Shown here piece after piece: positions 34,950-44,728 of a DNA stretch of 64,000 nt. The stretch comes from JAEUJM01 sp044221555. Its GTDB lineage: Bacteria > Actinomycetota > Acidimicrobiia > Acidimicrobiales > DATDAH01. The notes under the pieces were generated by a model. That model was not told where the DNA came from. It searched no databases and worked only from the letters and a program-made list of their open reading frames with translations. Positions within the stretch are counted from its first letter, which is position 1, and each line of letters opens with the position of its first letter. The position numbers were made by a program, and so were the translations under genes. Location: contig JBGAOY010000002.1 in the NCBI GenBank assembly GCA_044221555.1, forward strand, positions 352,721 to 416,720, given 5' to 3'.

Positions 34950-36575
34950 ATGGCTGAACCGGTGATCATCTTCGACACCACGCTGCGCGACGGTGAGCAG
35001 TCGCCCGGCATCTCGCTCGACACGGGCGAGAAGCTCGAGATCGCCGAGCAGCTCGCGCGCCTCGGCGTGGACTACCTGGAGGCAGGGTTCCCCGTCGCCA
35101 GCCAGGGAGACTTCGAGGCCGTCGAGGCCATCGCGAAGTCGGTGCGGGGCCCGGTCATCACCGGGCTGTCCCGCACCGCCCGGGCCGACATCGACCGTTG
35201 CTGGGAGGCGGTGCAGCACGCCGAGCGCAGCCGCATCCACGTGTTCATCGCCACCAGCGAGACGCACATGAAGCACAAGCTGAAGATGACGCCCGACCAG
35301 GTGAAGTCCGAGGCCGCCGCCGCGGTCGCCCACGCCCGCCGGTACACCGACGACGTGGAGTTCTCCCCGGAGGACGCTTCACGGTCGGACTTCGAGTTCA
35401 TGTGCGAGGTGCTGCGGGTGGCCGTCGACGCCGGCGCCATCACGCTCAACATCCCCGACACCGTCGGCTACGGCATCCCCGAGGAGTACGCGGCGCGCCT
35501 GGCGAAGATCCGCGAGGTGGTGGCCGGCGACTACATCATCTCCACCCACTGCCACGACGACCTCGGCCTGGCCGTGGCCAACTCGCTGGCGGCGGTGAAG
35601 GCGGGCGCCCGGCAGGTCGAGGTGGCCATCAACGGCATCGGTGAGCGGGCCGGCAACGCCGCGCTCGAAGAGGTGGTGATGGCCATCCGCACCCGGTCGG
35701 ACTACTTCGCCCTGCCCGACGGCACCTTGCTCGACACCAACGTGAAGGCCGAGGAGCTGGCCAAGACCAGTCGTCTGGTCAGCCGCCTCACCGGGTACCC
35801 GGTGCAGTACAACAAGGCGGTCGTGGGGCGCAACGCCTTCGCCCACGAGGCCGGCATCCACCAGCACGGCATGCTCGAGGACGCCAGCACCTACGAGATC
35901 ATGGACCCCTCGGCCGTCGGCCAGGGCGAGACCCAGATCGTGCTGGGCAAGCACTCGGGCCGCCACGCCTTCGCCGACACCCTGGAGAAGATGGGCATCA
36001 CCATCCAGGGCGACGCGCTGAACGCCGCCTTCGCCCGGTTCAAGGAACTGGCCGACCGCAAGATCCAGCTCACCGACGCCGACCTCGAGGCCATCGTGGC
36101 CGAGGAGCTCGGCGGCCACGTGGGGCGGGCGTTCGAGCTGAGCTCGATCGAGTTCCGGGGCAGCAACGTCGGCCCCGCCAGCTCGTCGGTGGTGCTGGTC
36201 CGGGACGGCGAGAAGACCGAGGCCACCGCCGAGGGCGACGGCATGATCGACGCCGCCTGCCAGGCCATCAAGGCGGCGACCGGTGTGGAGGGCACGCTCA
36301 CCGACTTCAACGTGTCGTCGGTGACCGGCGGCGTCGACGCCCTCGGCGACGTGATCATCCAGCTCGAGTCCGACGGCGTGACCGTGTCGGGCCGGGGCGT
36401 GTCGACCGACGTGGTCGAGGCGTCGGCCCGGGCCTTCCTCAACGCGGTCAACAAGGTGGTCCGCATCCGCGAGCGGGGCGAGACCCGCGCGGGGGTGGCC
36501 GCCCCTTCGCCCGGCCCCGCGGGCCGGCGGGCCCGGGGGCCCGGGCGGCCCCTCGCACGCGGCGACAACCGCTGA
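34950..36575 (+). CDS. leuA: 2-isopropylmalate synthase
   Basis: Condenses 2-oxoisovalerate with acetyl-CoA, the first step specific to leucine. The 541-residue protein is the bacterial type 1 LeuA: the metal-site motif IFDTTLRDGEQSPG at the N-terminus, the HxH metal ligands in STHCHDDLGLAVANS, GIGERAGNAALEEV, and a C-terminal leucine-binding regulatory domain ending in NAVNKVVRIRE. A basic, Gly/Arg/Pro-rich tail of about 30 residues follows and looks unstructured. GAAAGG lies upstream of the ATG. It is transcribed alone behind its attenuator. Confidence 0.97.
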   Translation: MAEPVIIFDTTLRDGEQSPGISLDTGEKLEIAEQLARLGVDYLEAGFPVASQGDFEAVEAIAKSVRGPVITGLSRTARADIDRCWEAVQHAERSRIHVFIATSETHMKHKLKMTPDQVKSEAAAAVAHARRYTDDVEFSPEDASRSDFEFMCEVLRVAVDAGAITLNIPDTVGYGIPEEYAARLAKIREVVAGDYIISTHCHDDLGLAVANSLAAVKAGARQVEVAINGIGERAGNAALEEVVMAIRTRSDYFALPDGTLLDTNVKAEELAKTSRLVSRLTGYPVQYNKAVVGRNAFAHEAGIHQHGMLEDASTYEIMDPSAVGQGETQIVLGKHSGRHAFADTLEKMGITIQGDALNAAFARFKELADRKIQLTDADLEAIVAEELGGHVGRAFELSSIEFRGSNVGPASSSVVLVRDGEKTEATAEGDGMIDAACQAIKAATGVEGTLTDFNVSSVTGGVDALGDVIIQLESDGVTVSGRGVSTDVVEASARAFLNAVNKVVRIRERGETRAGVAAPSPGPAGRRARGPGRPLARGDNR

Positions 36576-36678
36576 CCCTGCCGCGCTCGGTCGTTGCGGG
36601 CGTCTGTGCGGTCGCCGGCGAGCGCGACCTTCGGTGCCGCCGGCCGGCGCTCCGGGCCTGCCGGGTAGCGTCGGCGGG

Positions 36679-37341
36679 GTGGGACCGCTGGAGGGGCTCG
36701 AGGCCATCGGGCGACAGGAGGTCGCCGTCGGTCCTGGCCTGCGCCACCTCGAGATCTTCACGCTCCGGGGGCTGCTGACGCTGCTGTGGCACGGCGACCG
36801 CGATGCCGAGTCGGTCGTCGTCCTGGGCGGCGGGGCCATGGGTGGCCTGCTCGGTCCGGCCGACGGCTTCTATCACTGGCTCGGCGGTGAGCTCGGTGCT
36901 CCCGGTAGCGGCATCGGTGTGCTGCGCGTCGGGTGGCGCACGCCCAACGACCTCGACCGCTGCACCCACGATCTCCTCGCGGCCATAGATCTCGCGTCGC
37001 GCTCGGGCGCCCGACGGGCCGTGACCGGCGGCCACAGCTTCGGCGGCGCAGTGGCGGTGCGGGCCGGGGTCGCGCTCGGCGAGCTGTGCGCCGGCGTGGT
37101 CACCTTCGCCACCCAGTCCGCCGGCTGCGAGGTGGTCGACCAGCTCTCGGGACCCCTGCTCGCGTTCCACGGGGACCGCGACGAGCTGTTGCCCCTGGCC
37201 TGCTCGGAGCTCGTGGCCGAGCACGCCGGCGGGGGCGGTGAGCTCCGGGTCTGCGCCGGCGCCGGCCACCTCATGACCGAGGCCAACGCCCAGCTCCGCG
37301 CCGACGTCCCCGCCTGGATCCACGCCCGCCTCGGCGACTGA
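36679..37341 (+). CDS. Alpha/beta hydrolase (dienelactone-hydrolase-like)
   Basis: The 220-residue protein has the nucleophile elbow in TGGHSFGGAVAVRAG, an Asp in FHGDRDELLPL and a C-terminal His in GAGHLMTEAN, completing a Ser-Asp-His triad. The early glycine-rich VVLGGGAMGG probably forms the oxyanion hole. The substrate is unknown. The GTG start lies seven bases after a TAGCGT box with no Shine-Dalgarno sequence, consistent with a leaderless mRNA separate from leuA. It converges with the next gene across a pair of hairpin repeats. Confidence 0.75.
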   Translation: MGPLEGLEAIGRQEVAVGPGLRHLEIFTLRGLLTLLWHGDRDAESVVVLGGGAMGGLLGPADGFYHWLGGELGAPGSGIGVLRVGWRTPNDLDRCTHDLLAAIDLASRSGARRAVTGGHSFGGAVAVRAGVALGELCAGVVTFATQSAGCEVVDQLSGPLLAFHGDRDELLPLACSELVAEHAGGGGELRVCAGAGHLMTEANAQLRADVPAWIHARLGD

Positions 37342-37424
37342 CACCGCCATCGCACGATCTCGGAGGTGGAAGTCCGCACTCGCGGCATCGCCCCATCGAC
37401 CCGTCTCCGCGCCCTTCCCACAGG

Positions 37425-37533
37425 GAACTGGCGCCCGATTCGGTCGCCCCGGCCGTCGAATCGGGCGCCAGTTCGAGCAGGTGCCGCTTCTGGCGCCCGA
37501 TTCGGTGGTCCTGGCTGTCGAATCAGGCGCCAG
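37425..37533. repeat. Family B GGCGCC hairpins, two copies
   Basis: Copy one pairs GAACTGGCGCCCGATTCG (37425-37442) perfectly with its complement at 37457-37474, an 18-bp stem with a 14-base loop. Copy two pairs CTGGCGCCCGATTCG (37490-37504) with 37519-37533, with one mismatch. The pair lies between convergent genes. The last stem overlaps the stop codon and final residues of the minus-strand gene. Confidence 0.85.
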
Positions 37534-39028
37534 TTCGGGTCACGCGAGCGGCGCCGGCGTTCGCCGCGGCGGCGTCGGCGAGGGCGTGGCAGAGGCGGCC
37601 GAAGATCAGGGCGTGGAAGGGCAGCACGCTGTACCAGTACAGCCGGCCCCACAGGCCCCGGGGGTGGAACAGGGCCCGCTGGTGGAGGGTGCAGCCCGCA
37701 CCCGGGTCGTCGGCGTCGTGCGCCTCGATGCGCCACTCGAGCCAGGCCTCGCCGGGCAGGCGCATCTCGGCGCGGAGGCGGAGCAGGGTGGGTGGCTCGT
37801 AGGCCTCGACCCGCCAGAAGTCGAGGGCGTCGCCCACCCGTAGGTCGTCGGGGTGGCGTCGCCCCCGCCGCAGGCCGATGCCGCCGACGGCCCGGTCCAA
37901 CCACCCTCGGATCGACCAGAGCCAGTTGGCCACGTACCAGCCCCGCCGGCCTCCGATGCCGCTGACCGTGCGGAACACGGCGGCGGGGGACGCCGCGGTG
38001 TCGGCCGCCTGCACGTCGGCGAACATCGTCCCACCGGCCCAGTCGGGATCGGACGGGAGGGGGTCGGCCGGCGACGAGCCGGGCAGGTCGGCGCCCGACC
38101 AGCGGGTGGCCACCTCCAGGTGCTCGACCCGCTGGAGGGCCAGGGCCACCGCCTCGCGGAAGGGCAGGCACTCGTGGGGCAGGACACGGTCGATGGTGTG
38201 GTCGTGCACGACCACCTCGGTGCTCAGGCTCTCCACCAGGGGCTTGGCCAGCCCGGCCGGCAACGGGGTGACCAGCCCGATCCAGTGCGACGACAGTCGC
38301 GGGGTCAGCACCGGGACCTGCACCACCAGGCGCTTCGGCAGGCCCGCGATCTCGGCGTAGACCCGCATCATGTCGAGGTAGGTGAGCACGTCGGGCCCGC
38401 CCACCTCGAGCACGCGGCCGGCGGCGTCGGGCTCGTCGATCGCGGCGACGAGGTAGTGGAGCATGTCCCGGATGGCCACCGGCTGGCAGCGGGTCGTCAC
38501 CCACCGGGGCGTGACCATGGCCGGCAGCACCTCGACCAGGTTGCGCAACATCTCGAACGAGGCGCTGCCCGACCCGATGATCACGGCGGCCCGCAGTTCG
38601 GTGACCGGCACGGGGCCGGCGGCCAGCACCTGGCCCACCTCGTGGCGGCTGTCGAGGTGCGAGGAGAGGCCCGGCCCGTCGTCACCCAGGCCGCCGAGAT
38701 AGACGATCCGGCGCACGCCGGCCTTCGCCGCCGCGTCGCGGAAGGTCTCCGCGGCGAGCCGGTCGCGGGCCGCGAAGTCAGGGGCGCCACCCATCGAGTG
38801 CACCAGGAAGTAGGCGGCGTCGATGCCGGCGAGGGCCTCGGCCAGCGAGGCGGCGTCGGTGACGTCGCCCCGCACGACCTCCACCTCGTCGCGCCAGGCC
38901 AGGTCGTCCAGCTTCGACGGGGTGCGCGCCAGGCAGCGCACCGAGTGGCCGGCCGCGAGCAGCTCGGGCACCAGTCGTCCCCCGATGTAGCCCGTCGCCC
39001 CTGTGACGAGGACCGTCTGTTCCACCAT
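37523..39028 (-). CDS. NAD(P)-binding (NmrA/SDR-like) protein with C-terminal DUF2867 domain
   Basis: The 501-residue protein begins with an atypical short-chain dehydrogenase fold: VLVTGATGYIGGRLVPELL, then VRGDVTDAASLAEAL and a FLVHSMGG segment. From about residue 340 it has a DUF2867/polyketide-cyclase-like domain with GWYVANWLWSIRGWLDRAVGG and WLEWRIEAHDADDPG. This fusion is common in actinobacteria and cyanobacteria and is usually annotated as an oxidoreductase; the substrate is unknown. I chose the ATG four codons inside the longest frame. The last few codons and the stop lie in a hairpin repeat. Confidence 0.82.
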   Translation of the reverse strand: MVEQTVLVTGATGYIGGRLVPELLAAGHSVRCLARTPSKLDDLAWRDEVEVVRGDVTDAASLAEALAGIDAAYFLVHSMGGAPDFAARDRLAAETFRDAAAKAGVRRIVYLGGLGDDGPGLSSHLDSRHEVGQVLAAGPVPVTELRAAVIIGSGSASFEMLRNLVEVLPAMVTPRWVTTRCQPVAIRDMLHYLVAAIDEPDAAGRVLEVGGPDVLTYLDMMRVYAEIAGLPKRLVVQVPVLTPRLSSHWIGLVTPLPAGLAKPLVESLSTEVVVHDHTIDRVLPHECLPFREAVALALQRVEHLEVATRWSGADLPGSSPADPLPSDPDWAGGTMFADVQAADTAASPAAVFRTVSGIGGRRGWYVANWLWSIRGWLDRAVGGIGLRRGRRHPDDLRVGDALDFWRVEAYEPPTLLRLRAEMRLPGEAWLEWRIEAHDADDPGAGCTLHQRALFHPRGLWGRLYWYSVLPFHALIFGRLCHALADAAAANAGAARVTRTGA

Positions 39029-39240
39029 GGCACCCACCATGCCAGCGAACCCTCGGTCGCGGTCGCATCCAGGTCCCTGGGGTCTCCCCTGGTCCTCCGA
39101 CCCGTCGAGGCGCGGTCGTCGGACGCGTCGACCGTTCGGCGGGCGCTCGTTGGCCGCGCCGCCTCATCCGCTCGCCCGATCGGCGGCCGCGCCACCGCCG
39201 GCGCTGACCTTCGTGGGGTCGTTCGCCTCTATCAGCCTCG

Positions 39241-40635
39241 ATGGCACAGCGCGACGTTCGTGCCATGACGACGATGACCAGGTTCTCGACGGCAGTGGCT
39301 CGGATCCTCGTTCTGGCATTGATGGCATCGACGCTCGCCGTGGCGGCAGGGAGTGGTCCCGCCGCGGCACTGTCTCCGCCGTCGTACGTCTCGCAGTGGG
39401 GGACCATCGGTAGCGGTGACGGCCAATTCCACGGACCGTTCGCCGTGGCGGTCGACCCCGAGGGCAACGTCTACGTGGTCGACCGGGAGAACGACCGCGT
39501 GCAGCGCTTCACCGAGGACGGCACCTACTTGACGCAGTGGGGCACCGGTGGGTCCGGGAACGGGCAGTTCGACTTCGCGGGCGGCGTGGCCGTCGACGGT
39601 GACGGCAACGTGTACGTGGCCGATCAGAGCAACCAACGGGTGCAGAAGTTCACCGCCGACGGAACGTACCTGACCCAGTGGGGCTCGCTCGGTTCCGGGA
39701 ACGGCCAGTTCAACTACCCTGACGGCGTCGAGGTCGACGGCGACGGTCATGTCTTCGTGGCCGATACCTACAACCACCGGATCCAGGTCTTCAGCGACAC
39801 CGGCACCTACCTCGCCGGGTGGGGAACACCGGGGAGCGGCGACGGCGAGTTCCAGTACCCGCGTGAGGTGGCGGTCGACGCGGACGGCAACGTCTACGTC
39901 ACCGACAGCGGCAACCACCGGGTCCAGAAGTTCTCAGCGGATGGCACCTACCTCGACCAGTGGAGCACCGGTGAGCACAGCAACCCGTACGGCGTGACCG
40001 TCGATCCCCTCGGGAACGTGCTCGTCGTCGGGCGCGACAGCCAGATGGTGCAGATCTTCACGCCGGCCGGAACGCTGCTGACCGAGTGGGGGGGCCAGGG
40101 CACCGGTGACGGCCAATTCCGTTCACCCCAGGGAGTGGCCGCTGGTGTCGACGGCGCCATCTTCGTCACGGACTTCGACAACGACCGCGTGCAGAAGTTC
40201 GGTCCACCCCGCCAACCCGACGGACGGATCAAGCTGGGCCCGACCGGCACGCTCAAGGGCGACGACGTCTACAACACCACCGGCCAGCGCCAGACCCGAC
40301 GCGGTTCCGTGGTCGCCGGGGCCACGGCCACCTACTTCGTGTCGATCGAGAACGAGAGCCCCATGCCCGACGCCATGCGCCTGCGGGGGACCTCCGGCGA
40401 CTCCCGCTACCGCATCAAGTACACGAGCCGAGGCAACGGCGTCACCAACGCGATCACCGACGGCACCTTCACCACGCCGATGCTCGATGCCGGCGCCACG
40501 TTCACCGTGAAGGTCCAGGTCACGGCGCTCGCGGGCGCGCCCCGCGGCTCGAGCATCACCGGCACCCTCCTCGCCAAGTCCGCCGCGGACACCAGCCGCC
40601 GCGACACGGTGAGGTTCGTCACGAGCAGGGCCTGA
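39241..40635 (+). CDS. Secreted NHL-repeat beta-propeller protein with a C-terminal beta domain
   Basis: An N-terminal signal peptide (hydrophobic core ILVLALMASTLAVAAG, cleavage near AALS) is followed by six NHL repeats of about 48 residues, each with GxGxFxxPxGVAVDxxGNVYVxDxxNxRVQxF, forming one propeller (about residues 45-320). The last 140 residues are a separate beta domain (DGRIKLGPTG to the end) that is also found at the C-terminus of the secreted protein at 49047-50624. Later ATGs at 39265 and 39274 are equally possible starts. NHL propellers bind proteins or glycans; nothing enzymatic is visible. Confidence 0.82.
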   Translation: MAQRDVRAMTTMTRFSTAVARILVLALMASTLAVAAGSGPAAALSPPSYVSQWGTIGSGDGQFHGPFAVAVDPEGNVYVVDRENDRVQRFTEDGTYLTQWGTGGSGNGQFDFAGGVAVDGDGNVYVADQSNQRVQKFTADGTYLTQWGSLGSGNGQFNYPDGVEVDGDGHVFVADTYNHRIQVFSDTGTYLAGWGTPGSGDGEFQYPREVAVDADGNVYVTDSGNHRVQKFSADGTYLDQWSTGEHSNPYGVTVDPLGNVLVVGRDSQMVQIFTPAGTLLTEWGGQGTGDGQFRSPQGVAAGVDGAIFVTDFDNDRVQKFGPPRQPDGRIKLGPTGTLKGDDVYNTTGQRQTRRGSVVAGATATYFVSIENESPMPDAMRLRGTSGDSRYRIKYTSRGNGVTNAITDGTFTTPMLDAGATFTVKVQVTALAGAPRGSSITGTLLAKSAADTSRRDTVRFVTSRA

Positions 40636-40760
40636 CCCGGCGAGCAGAGCGGTGCACCGTCGAGGGTGGAGGAGGTGTCGGCGCCCGGTGGCGAGGCTCT
40701 CCATCGTCGGCTCAGCCGCCGGCCGGGTGGATCGGGCCGGACCGCCCCACGGTCGCCGGG

Positions 40761-42827
40761 TCACGACAGCGCCAGTGTCGCTTCGGGGGCCAAGGTGGTG
40801 AGGTCGCTGGCCACCAGGCTGATGTCGGAGAGCGTGTAGAGGGTGTCGCCGACCACCACCGAACGGGCCAGCGACGAGCCGTCGTCGTGGGTGACCCGGC
40901 CGACTTCGTCGATGCCGTCGCGGGTGACGTGGAAGCCGACGGCGCCGTTGAACGCCTCGGCCGGGGCGCAGGGGACGGGGGTGGACGGAACGGTGGTGGT
41001 CGGTGCGGCGGGGTCGGGGGAGGGGCCGGCGGTGGGCTCGCACACCACGTCGCCGCCGTAGGACTGGACGGGCAGCACGGCCAGGCCGGTCTCGGGCCAG
41101 TAGAGGAAGGCGTGGTGGTCGTACTCGGCCGCCGACGAGGCACCCGGTAGGGCCGCCTGCTGGAGTCGCTCGGGGTTGGCCGGGTCGGACACGTCGAACA
41201 GCGACAGCTGGGTCCCGGTGGTCTGGCCACCGGCAGTGGCGTCCTGGCCGACGCCGAGCAGCAGCCCCCCGCCCAGGGGGTGCAGGTAGGCCGAGTAGCC
41301 GAGCAGTTCGAGCTCACCGGCCACGGTGGGGGCCGACGGGTCGCTGAGGTCGACCGTGTAGAGCGGGTCGGTCTGCTCGAAGGTGACGACATAGCCGACG
41401 TCGCCCACGAAGCGCACCGAGTAGATCTGCTCACCCTCGCCGAGGCCGCCGACCTGGCCCACCTGGGCGAGCTGGTCGCCGTCGTCGGCCAGGACGGTCA
41501 CATAGCTCTCCTGGGTGTCGTCGTCGGTGGTGGCGACCCGCAGCTCACCGGGTGTCTCGCTGCTCTCCGACATCGAGAACTGGTCGAGCAGGCGGCCGCG
41601 CACCGCGCCGGACAGCTCGTAGGTCGCAGGGCCGTCACCGTCGATGGCGAACCGGTGGATCGCCGTGGTGGGCGCCGGCGGCGGCGTCGGGAAGTCGTTG
41701 GTCGGGTCGGGCTCCTCCGCCTCGGGGTAGTTCGTGGTGGCCACGTAGAGGTGGTCGGCGGAGGCGTACACGTTCTCACCCGTGGCCAGCACGCCCACGG
41801 CGTCGCCGGTGCCCAACGCACCGGGCACGTCGAAGGTGAGCACCGAGAGCGTCCCGAAGCCCGAGAACTCGGCGGGGGTGCTCATCCGGTCGCAGGCGAC
41901 GAGTTGGCCCTCGTCGACCACCGCTTCGTCGGAGCCGGTGGGGTCGGCGACCTGGCGGTAGGCCGGTAGCCAGTCCTCGATGGTCGAGTCCTCGATGATG
42001 CGGCGGTTGGCGTCCTCGGCGATCTGCTCGCCCTCGGGAGTGCTGTTGCTCGGGTAGACGAAGTCGAGGTGCTCGGGCGCCGAGCTGACCACGACCCGGG
42101 CCGTGTCGCCGACCAGCCGGGCGTCGACGATGCTGCCCTCCACCTCGAGGGCGTCGGTGACGGCCATGGCGTCGGGCGAGCTGATGTCGACCTGGGCGAT
42201 GGTGGTGGCCAGGGCGTCCTGGGGCGGCGCGAACGACTCGGTCGCCACGTCGCCGCCCTCCATGGGCAGCACGCCGGTGTCGCCACTCACGAGCACCAGG
42301 GCCCGGTCGCCCGCCACCAGCAGCTGTTGGCCGTACCCCTCGGGCAGGCGCACGGACCCGGCCTCGACGGGCTCCTCGCCGGTGACGTCGATCCAGTGCA
42401 GCTCGCCGCCGGCGACGGCGAGGATGCGGTCCCCGTCGGCCTTGACCAGGTCGGGCTCGTCCACACCGGCCTCCTGCACGTTGGTGCCGGACACGTCGGG
42501 TGTGGTGGTCACGGGCGAGGTCGGAGCGGCGGGAGTCTGGGCGCCGGCCTGGTCCGCGCCCGTCGCCCCCGAGACCGTGCTCTCCGCGAAGTCCTCCATG
42601 ATGATCGGGCCGTAGTCGCCGAAGCCGTACGGGCCCACGCGGTCGAGGGCCTCGGACTGCAGGTGGTCGAGCAGCGTGTCGCAGTCGTCGACGGGCTGGA
42701 GGGCGGCGACCAGCTCCAGGTCGGGTGTCGCGGCCGTCTGCTCGACGCCGTCCCCCGACGAGCACGCCGCGGCCACCAGTGTGACGGTGAGCAGTGCGGT
42801 GATGAGCGGGGTGAGATGGCGGCGCAT
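40761..42827 (-). CDS. Lipoprotein with Beta_propel (PF09826-like) domain
   Basis: The 688-residue protein has a lipoprotein signal (hydrophobic segment ending LVAAACSSG), so it should be anchored outside by a lipidated Cys. The hallmark SGTNVQEAGVDEPDLVKADG near residue 120 marks the family of secreted beta-propeller proteins found in archaea and actinobacteria. The rest consists of propeller blades with acidic loops, interrupted by Thr/Pro-rich linkers. Its function is unknown; the family is not known to be catalytic. I chose the ATG giving MRRHLTPL. The gene is followed upstream by a repeat cluster. Confidence 0.82.
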   Translation of the reverse strand: MRRHLTPLITALLTVTLVAAACSSGDGVEQTAATPDLELVAALQPVDDCDTLLDHLQSEALDRVGPYGFGDYGPIIMEDFAESTVSGATGADQAGAQTPAAPTSPVTTTPDVSGTNVQEAGVDEPDLVKADGDRILAVAGGELHWIDVTGEEPVEAGSVRLPEGYGQQLLVAGDRALVLVSGDTGVLPMEGGDVATESFAPPQDALATTIAQVDISSPDAMAVTDALEVEGSIVDARLVGDTARVVVSSAPEHLDFVYPSNSTPEGEQIAEDANRRIIEDSTIEDWLPAYRQVADPTGSDEAVVDEGQLVACDRMSTPAEFSGFGTLSVLTFDVPGALGTGDAVGVLATGENVYASADHLYVATTNYPEAEEPDPTNDFPTPPPAPTTAIHRFAIDGDGPATYELSGAVRGRLLDQFSMSESSETPGELRVATTDDDTQESYVTVLADDGDQLAQVGQVGGLGEGEQIYSVRFVGDVGYVVTFEQTDPLYTVDLSDPSAPTVAGELELLGYSAYLHPLGGGLLLGVGQDATAGGQTTGTQLSLFDVSDPANPERLQQAALPGASSAAEYDHHAFLYWPETGLAVLPVQSYGGDVVCEPTAGPSPDPAAPTTTVPSTPVPCAPAEAFNGAVGFHVTRDGIDEVGRVTHDDGSSLARSVVVGDTLYTLSDISLVASDLTTLAPEATLALS

Positions 42828-42920
42828 GGGTGCCTCCGTGTCGTCGGTCACACCTACGACGTCACCCGTGGGTCACCTGGTTCCCTCATCTTCACAGTGC
42901 GCCCGCCAGGCCACGGCTTT

Positions 42921-43192
42921 CGGAGGTGGCGCAGCGGAGCCGCGCCGCGGGCGCACCGGATGCCGAAGGCGCTCCGACGTGTGGTCCGAGACTGTGTAGC
43001 GGGGCGCGAAGCGGGGTGTTCGAGGTGGCGGAGCGGAGCCGCTCCGCGGGCGCACCGGATGCCGAAGGCGCTCCGGCGGTGCGGTCCGCGACTGTGTAGC
43101 GGCGGCGCGAACCGGGCTGTCGGAGGTGGCGCAGCGGAGCGGAGCCGCGCCCCGGGGCACCGGATGCCGAAGGCGCTCCGACGAAGGAGGAG
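42921..43192 (+). repeat. Family A repeat cluster, three copies
   Basis: The block CACCGGATGCCGAAGGCGCTCCG recurs with CACCGG near 42954, 43053 and 43157 (about 99 and 104 bp apart), each preceded by GCGGAGC-rich sequence. The last copy ends CGACGAAGGAGGAGC directly against the TAG stop codon of the minus-strand amine oxidase, the same junction as at the ilvD stop. Together they fill most of the 366-base gap, in which I see no gene. Confidence 0.85.
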
Positions 43193-43193
43193 C

Positions 43194-44537
43194 CTAGGCG
43201 AGCGCGTCGAGGACCTCCTGGGCGGCGCGCTCGCCGGACTCGACGGCGCCGTCGAGGTAGCCGCACCACTCGGTGGCGGTCTCGGTGCCGGCCCAGTGGA
43301 GCGGGCCGACGGGCAGGCGCAGCGCCTTGCCGAACTGGGTCCAGACGCCGGGCGGGCAGTGAGCGCCGTAGCAGCCCCGGGTCCATTCCTCGGCCGACCA
43401 GTCCCGCTCCACGTAATCGGTGGGGTGGGCGGCCTCGGGGCCGAAGTACCGGACGAGGCAGTCGATGAAGGCGGCCCGCCGGGCGGTGGCCGAGCGCCGG
43501 CCCCACTCGACGCCGTGACGGCCCTCGAAGAACCCGAGCATCACGCCCCGCTCGTCGTGGGGCTGCGAGTTGTCGAAGGTGACCGATACGGGCCCGACGT
43601 CGGACGCGGCCTGGCCGCTCAGCCCGGCGTCGCGCCAGAACGGCCGCTCGTAGCTCAACATCGCCTTGATCACGTAGCCATGCGGCATGCGCTGGGTGAG
43701 GAGGTCGCGCTCGGCGGGCAGGGCCGGCCCGTAGGCGATGCGGCCGGCGAGCGTCGGGGGGATGGCCACGACCGCTCGGTGGGCCCGGTAGCCGGCGGCG
43801 TCGGTGTGGACCGTGAGGCCGTCGTCGCCGTGGTCGATGCGTCGGACCGGCTCGGACAGGTGCACCGATGCTCCCAACTGGCCCGCGATGGTCTCGCTGA
43901 TCAACGCGCTCCCGCCCACCACACGGTCCTGCTGGGCGCCGCCCGTGGTGCCGATGAGTCGCTCGAGGCCCTGGCCCGACTCCAGGTAGAACAGCGTGTG
44001 CAGCAGCGACAGGTTCTGCGGCTCGGTGGCGAACACCGCCTGGCACACGATGTCGTAGAACGCGCGGGCATCTCGTGTGCGCACCGTCCGGCGGATCCAG
44101 CTGTCGAAGGTCTGGGCGTCGAGGCGCTCGGCGTCCGGCGCGTCCCACGGGGCGTCGAGGGGGATGGTGCCGCGCCACTTGTCCACCTGGCGCTGTGCCC
44201 GCAGCAGCTCGGCCAGTGCCAGCGGGCTGAGCGGCGGGTTCTCGCCCTTGCTCACCTTGCGGGTGCCGTTGAGCTCGAACACGGCGGCGCCCTCGTCGTA
44301 GGTGGGGTGGGTGACGAGGCCGAGCTCGGCGATGAGGGTGTTGATGCGGTCCTGGCCCGGCCCGACCCACTGGCCGCCCACCTCGACGGTGACGCCGTCG
44401 ACCTCGTCGTTCAGCGTGCGCCCGCCGACCCGGTCACGCGCCTCGACCACGACGACCGAGCGCCCGGCCGCGGCCACCCGTCGAGCGGTGACCAGCCCGG
44501 CCACCCCCGCCCCCACGACCACCACGTCGGCGTCCAC
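43194..44537 (-). CDS. Flavin monoamine oxidase family protein
   Basis: The 447-residue protein has the FAD motif VVVVGAGVAGLVTARRV, the DRVGGRTLNDEVDGV loop and a C-terminal FAD-contacting segment AGTETATEWCGYLDGAVESGERAA, the signature of monoamine/putrescine oxidases. A second conserved block is SLLHTLFYLESGQGLERL. Such enzymes oxidise primary or secondary amines with release of peroxide and ammonia. The EWCGY cysteine is where some family members attach FAD covalently, though usually through a differently placed Cys; attachment is uncertain. The stop lies directly against a dispersed repeat. Confidence 0.88.
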   Translation of the reverse strand: MDADVVVVGAGVAGLVTARRVAAAGRSVVVVEARDRVGGRTLNDEVDGVTVEVGGQWVGPGQDRINTLIAELGLVTHPTYDEGAAVFELNGTRKVSKGENPPLSPLALAELLRAQRQVDKWRGTIPLDAPWDAPDAERLDAQTFDSWIRRTVRTRDARAFYDIVCQAVFATEPQNLSLLHTLFYLESGQGLERLIGTTGGAQQDRVVGGSALISETIAGQLGASVHLSEPVRRIDHGDDGLTVHTDAAGYRAHRAVVAIPPTLAGRIAYGPALPAERDLLTQRMPHGYVIKAMLSYERPFWRDAGLSGQAASDVGPVSVTFDNSQPHDERGVMLGFFEGRHGVEWGRRSATARRAAFIDCLVRYFGPEAAHPTDYVERDWSAEEWTRGCYGAHCPPGVWTQFGKALRLPVGPLHWAGTETATEWCGYLDGAVESGERAAQEVLDALA

Positions 44538-44636
44538 GCCCCGAGGTTACGGCCTGGTCACCCACCTCTCGACGGTCTGGCGCGGACGTTCCGCGGTCGC
44601 CCCCGATCATCGGGTGCGGGGACCCCTCGAATTCCC

Positions 44637-44688
44637 CGTTCTGGGCACAGATCTCCCGGCTCACCGGTCGGTTTCTGGTCCCGGAACG
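44637..44688. repeat. Family C 52-bp inverted-repeat element, single copy
   Basis: Starts CGTTCTGGG and ends CCCGGAACG (one G-U pair), with CACAGATCTCCCGG and GTCGGTTTCTGGT inside, the same length and order as the two copies at 28866-28979. It lies between the start of the amine oxidase gene and the end of leuD, both on the minus strand. Confidence 0.8.
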
Positions 44689-44728
44689 AGGGTTCGGGGT
44701 GGGTCTGGGGCGGGAGGTGGAGTCGGTG

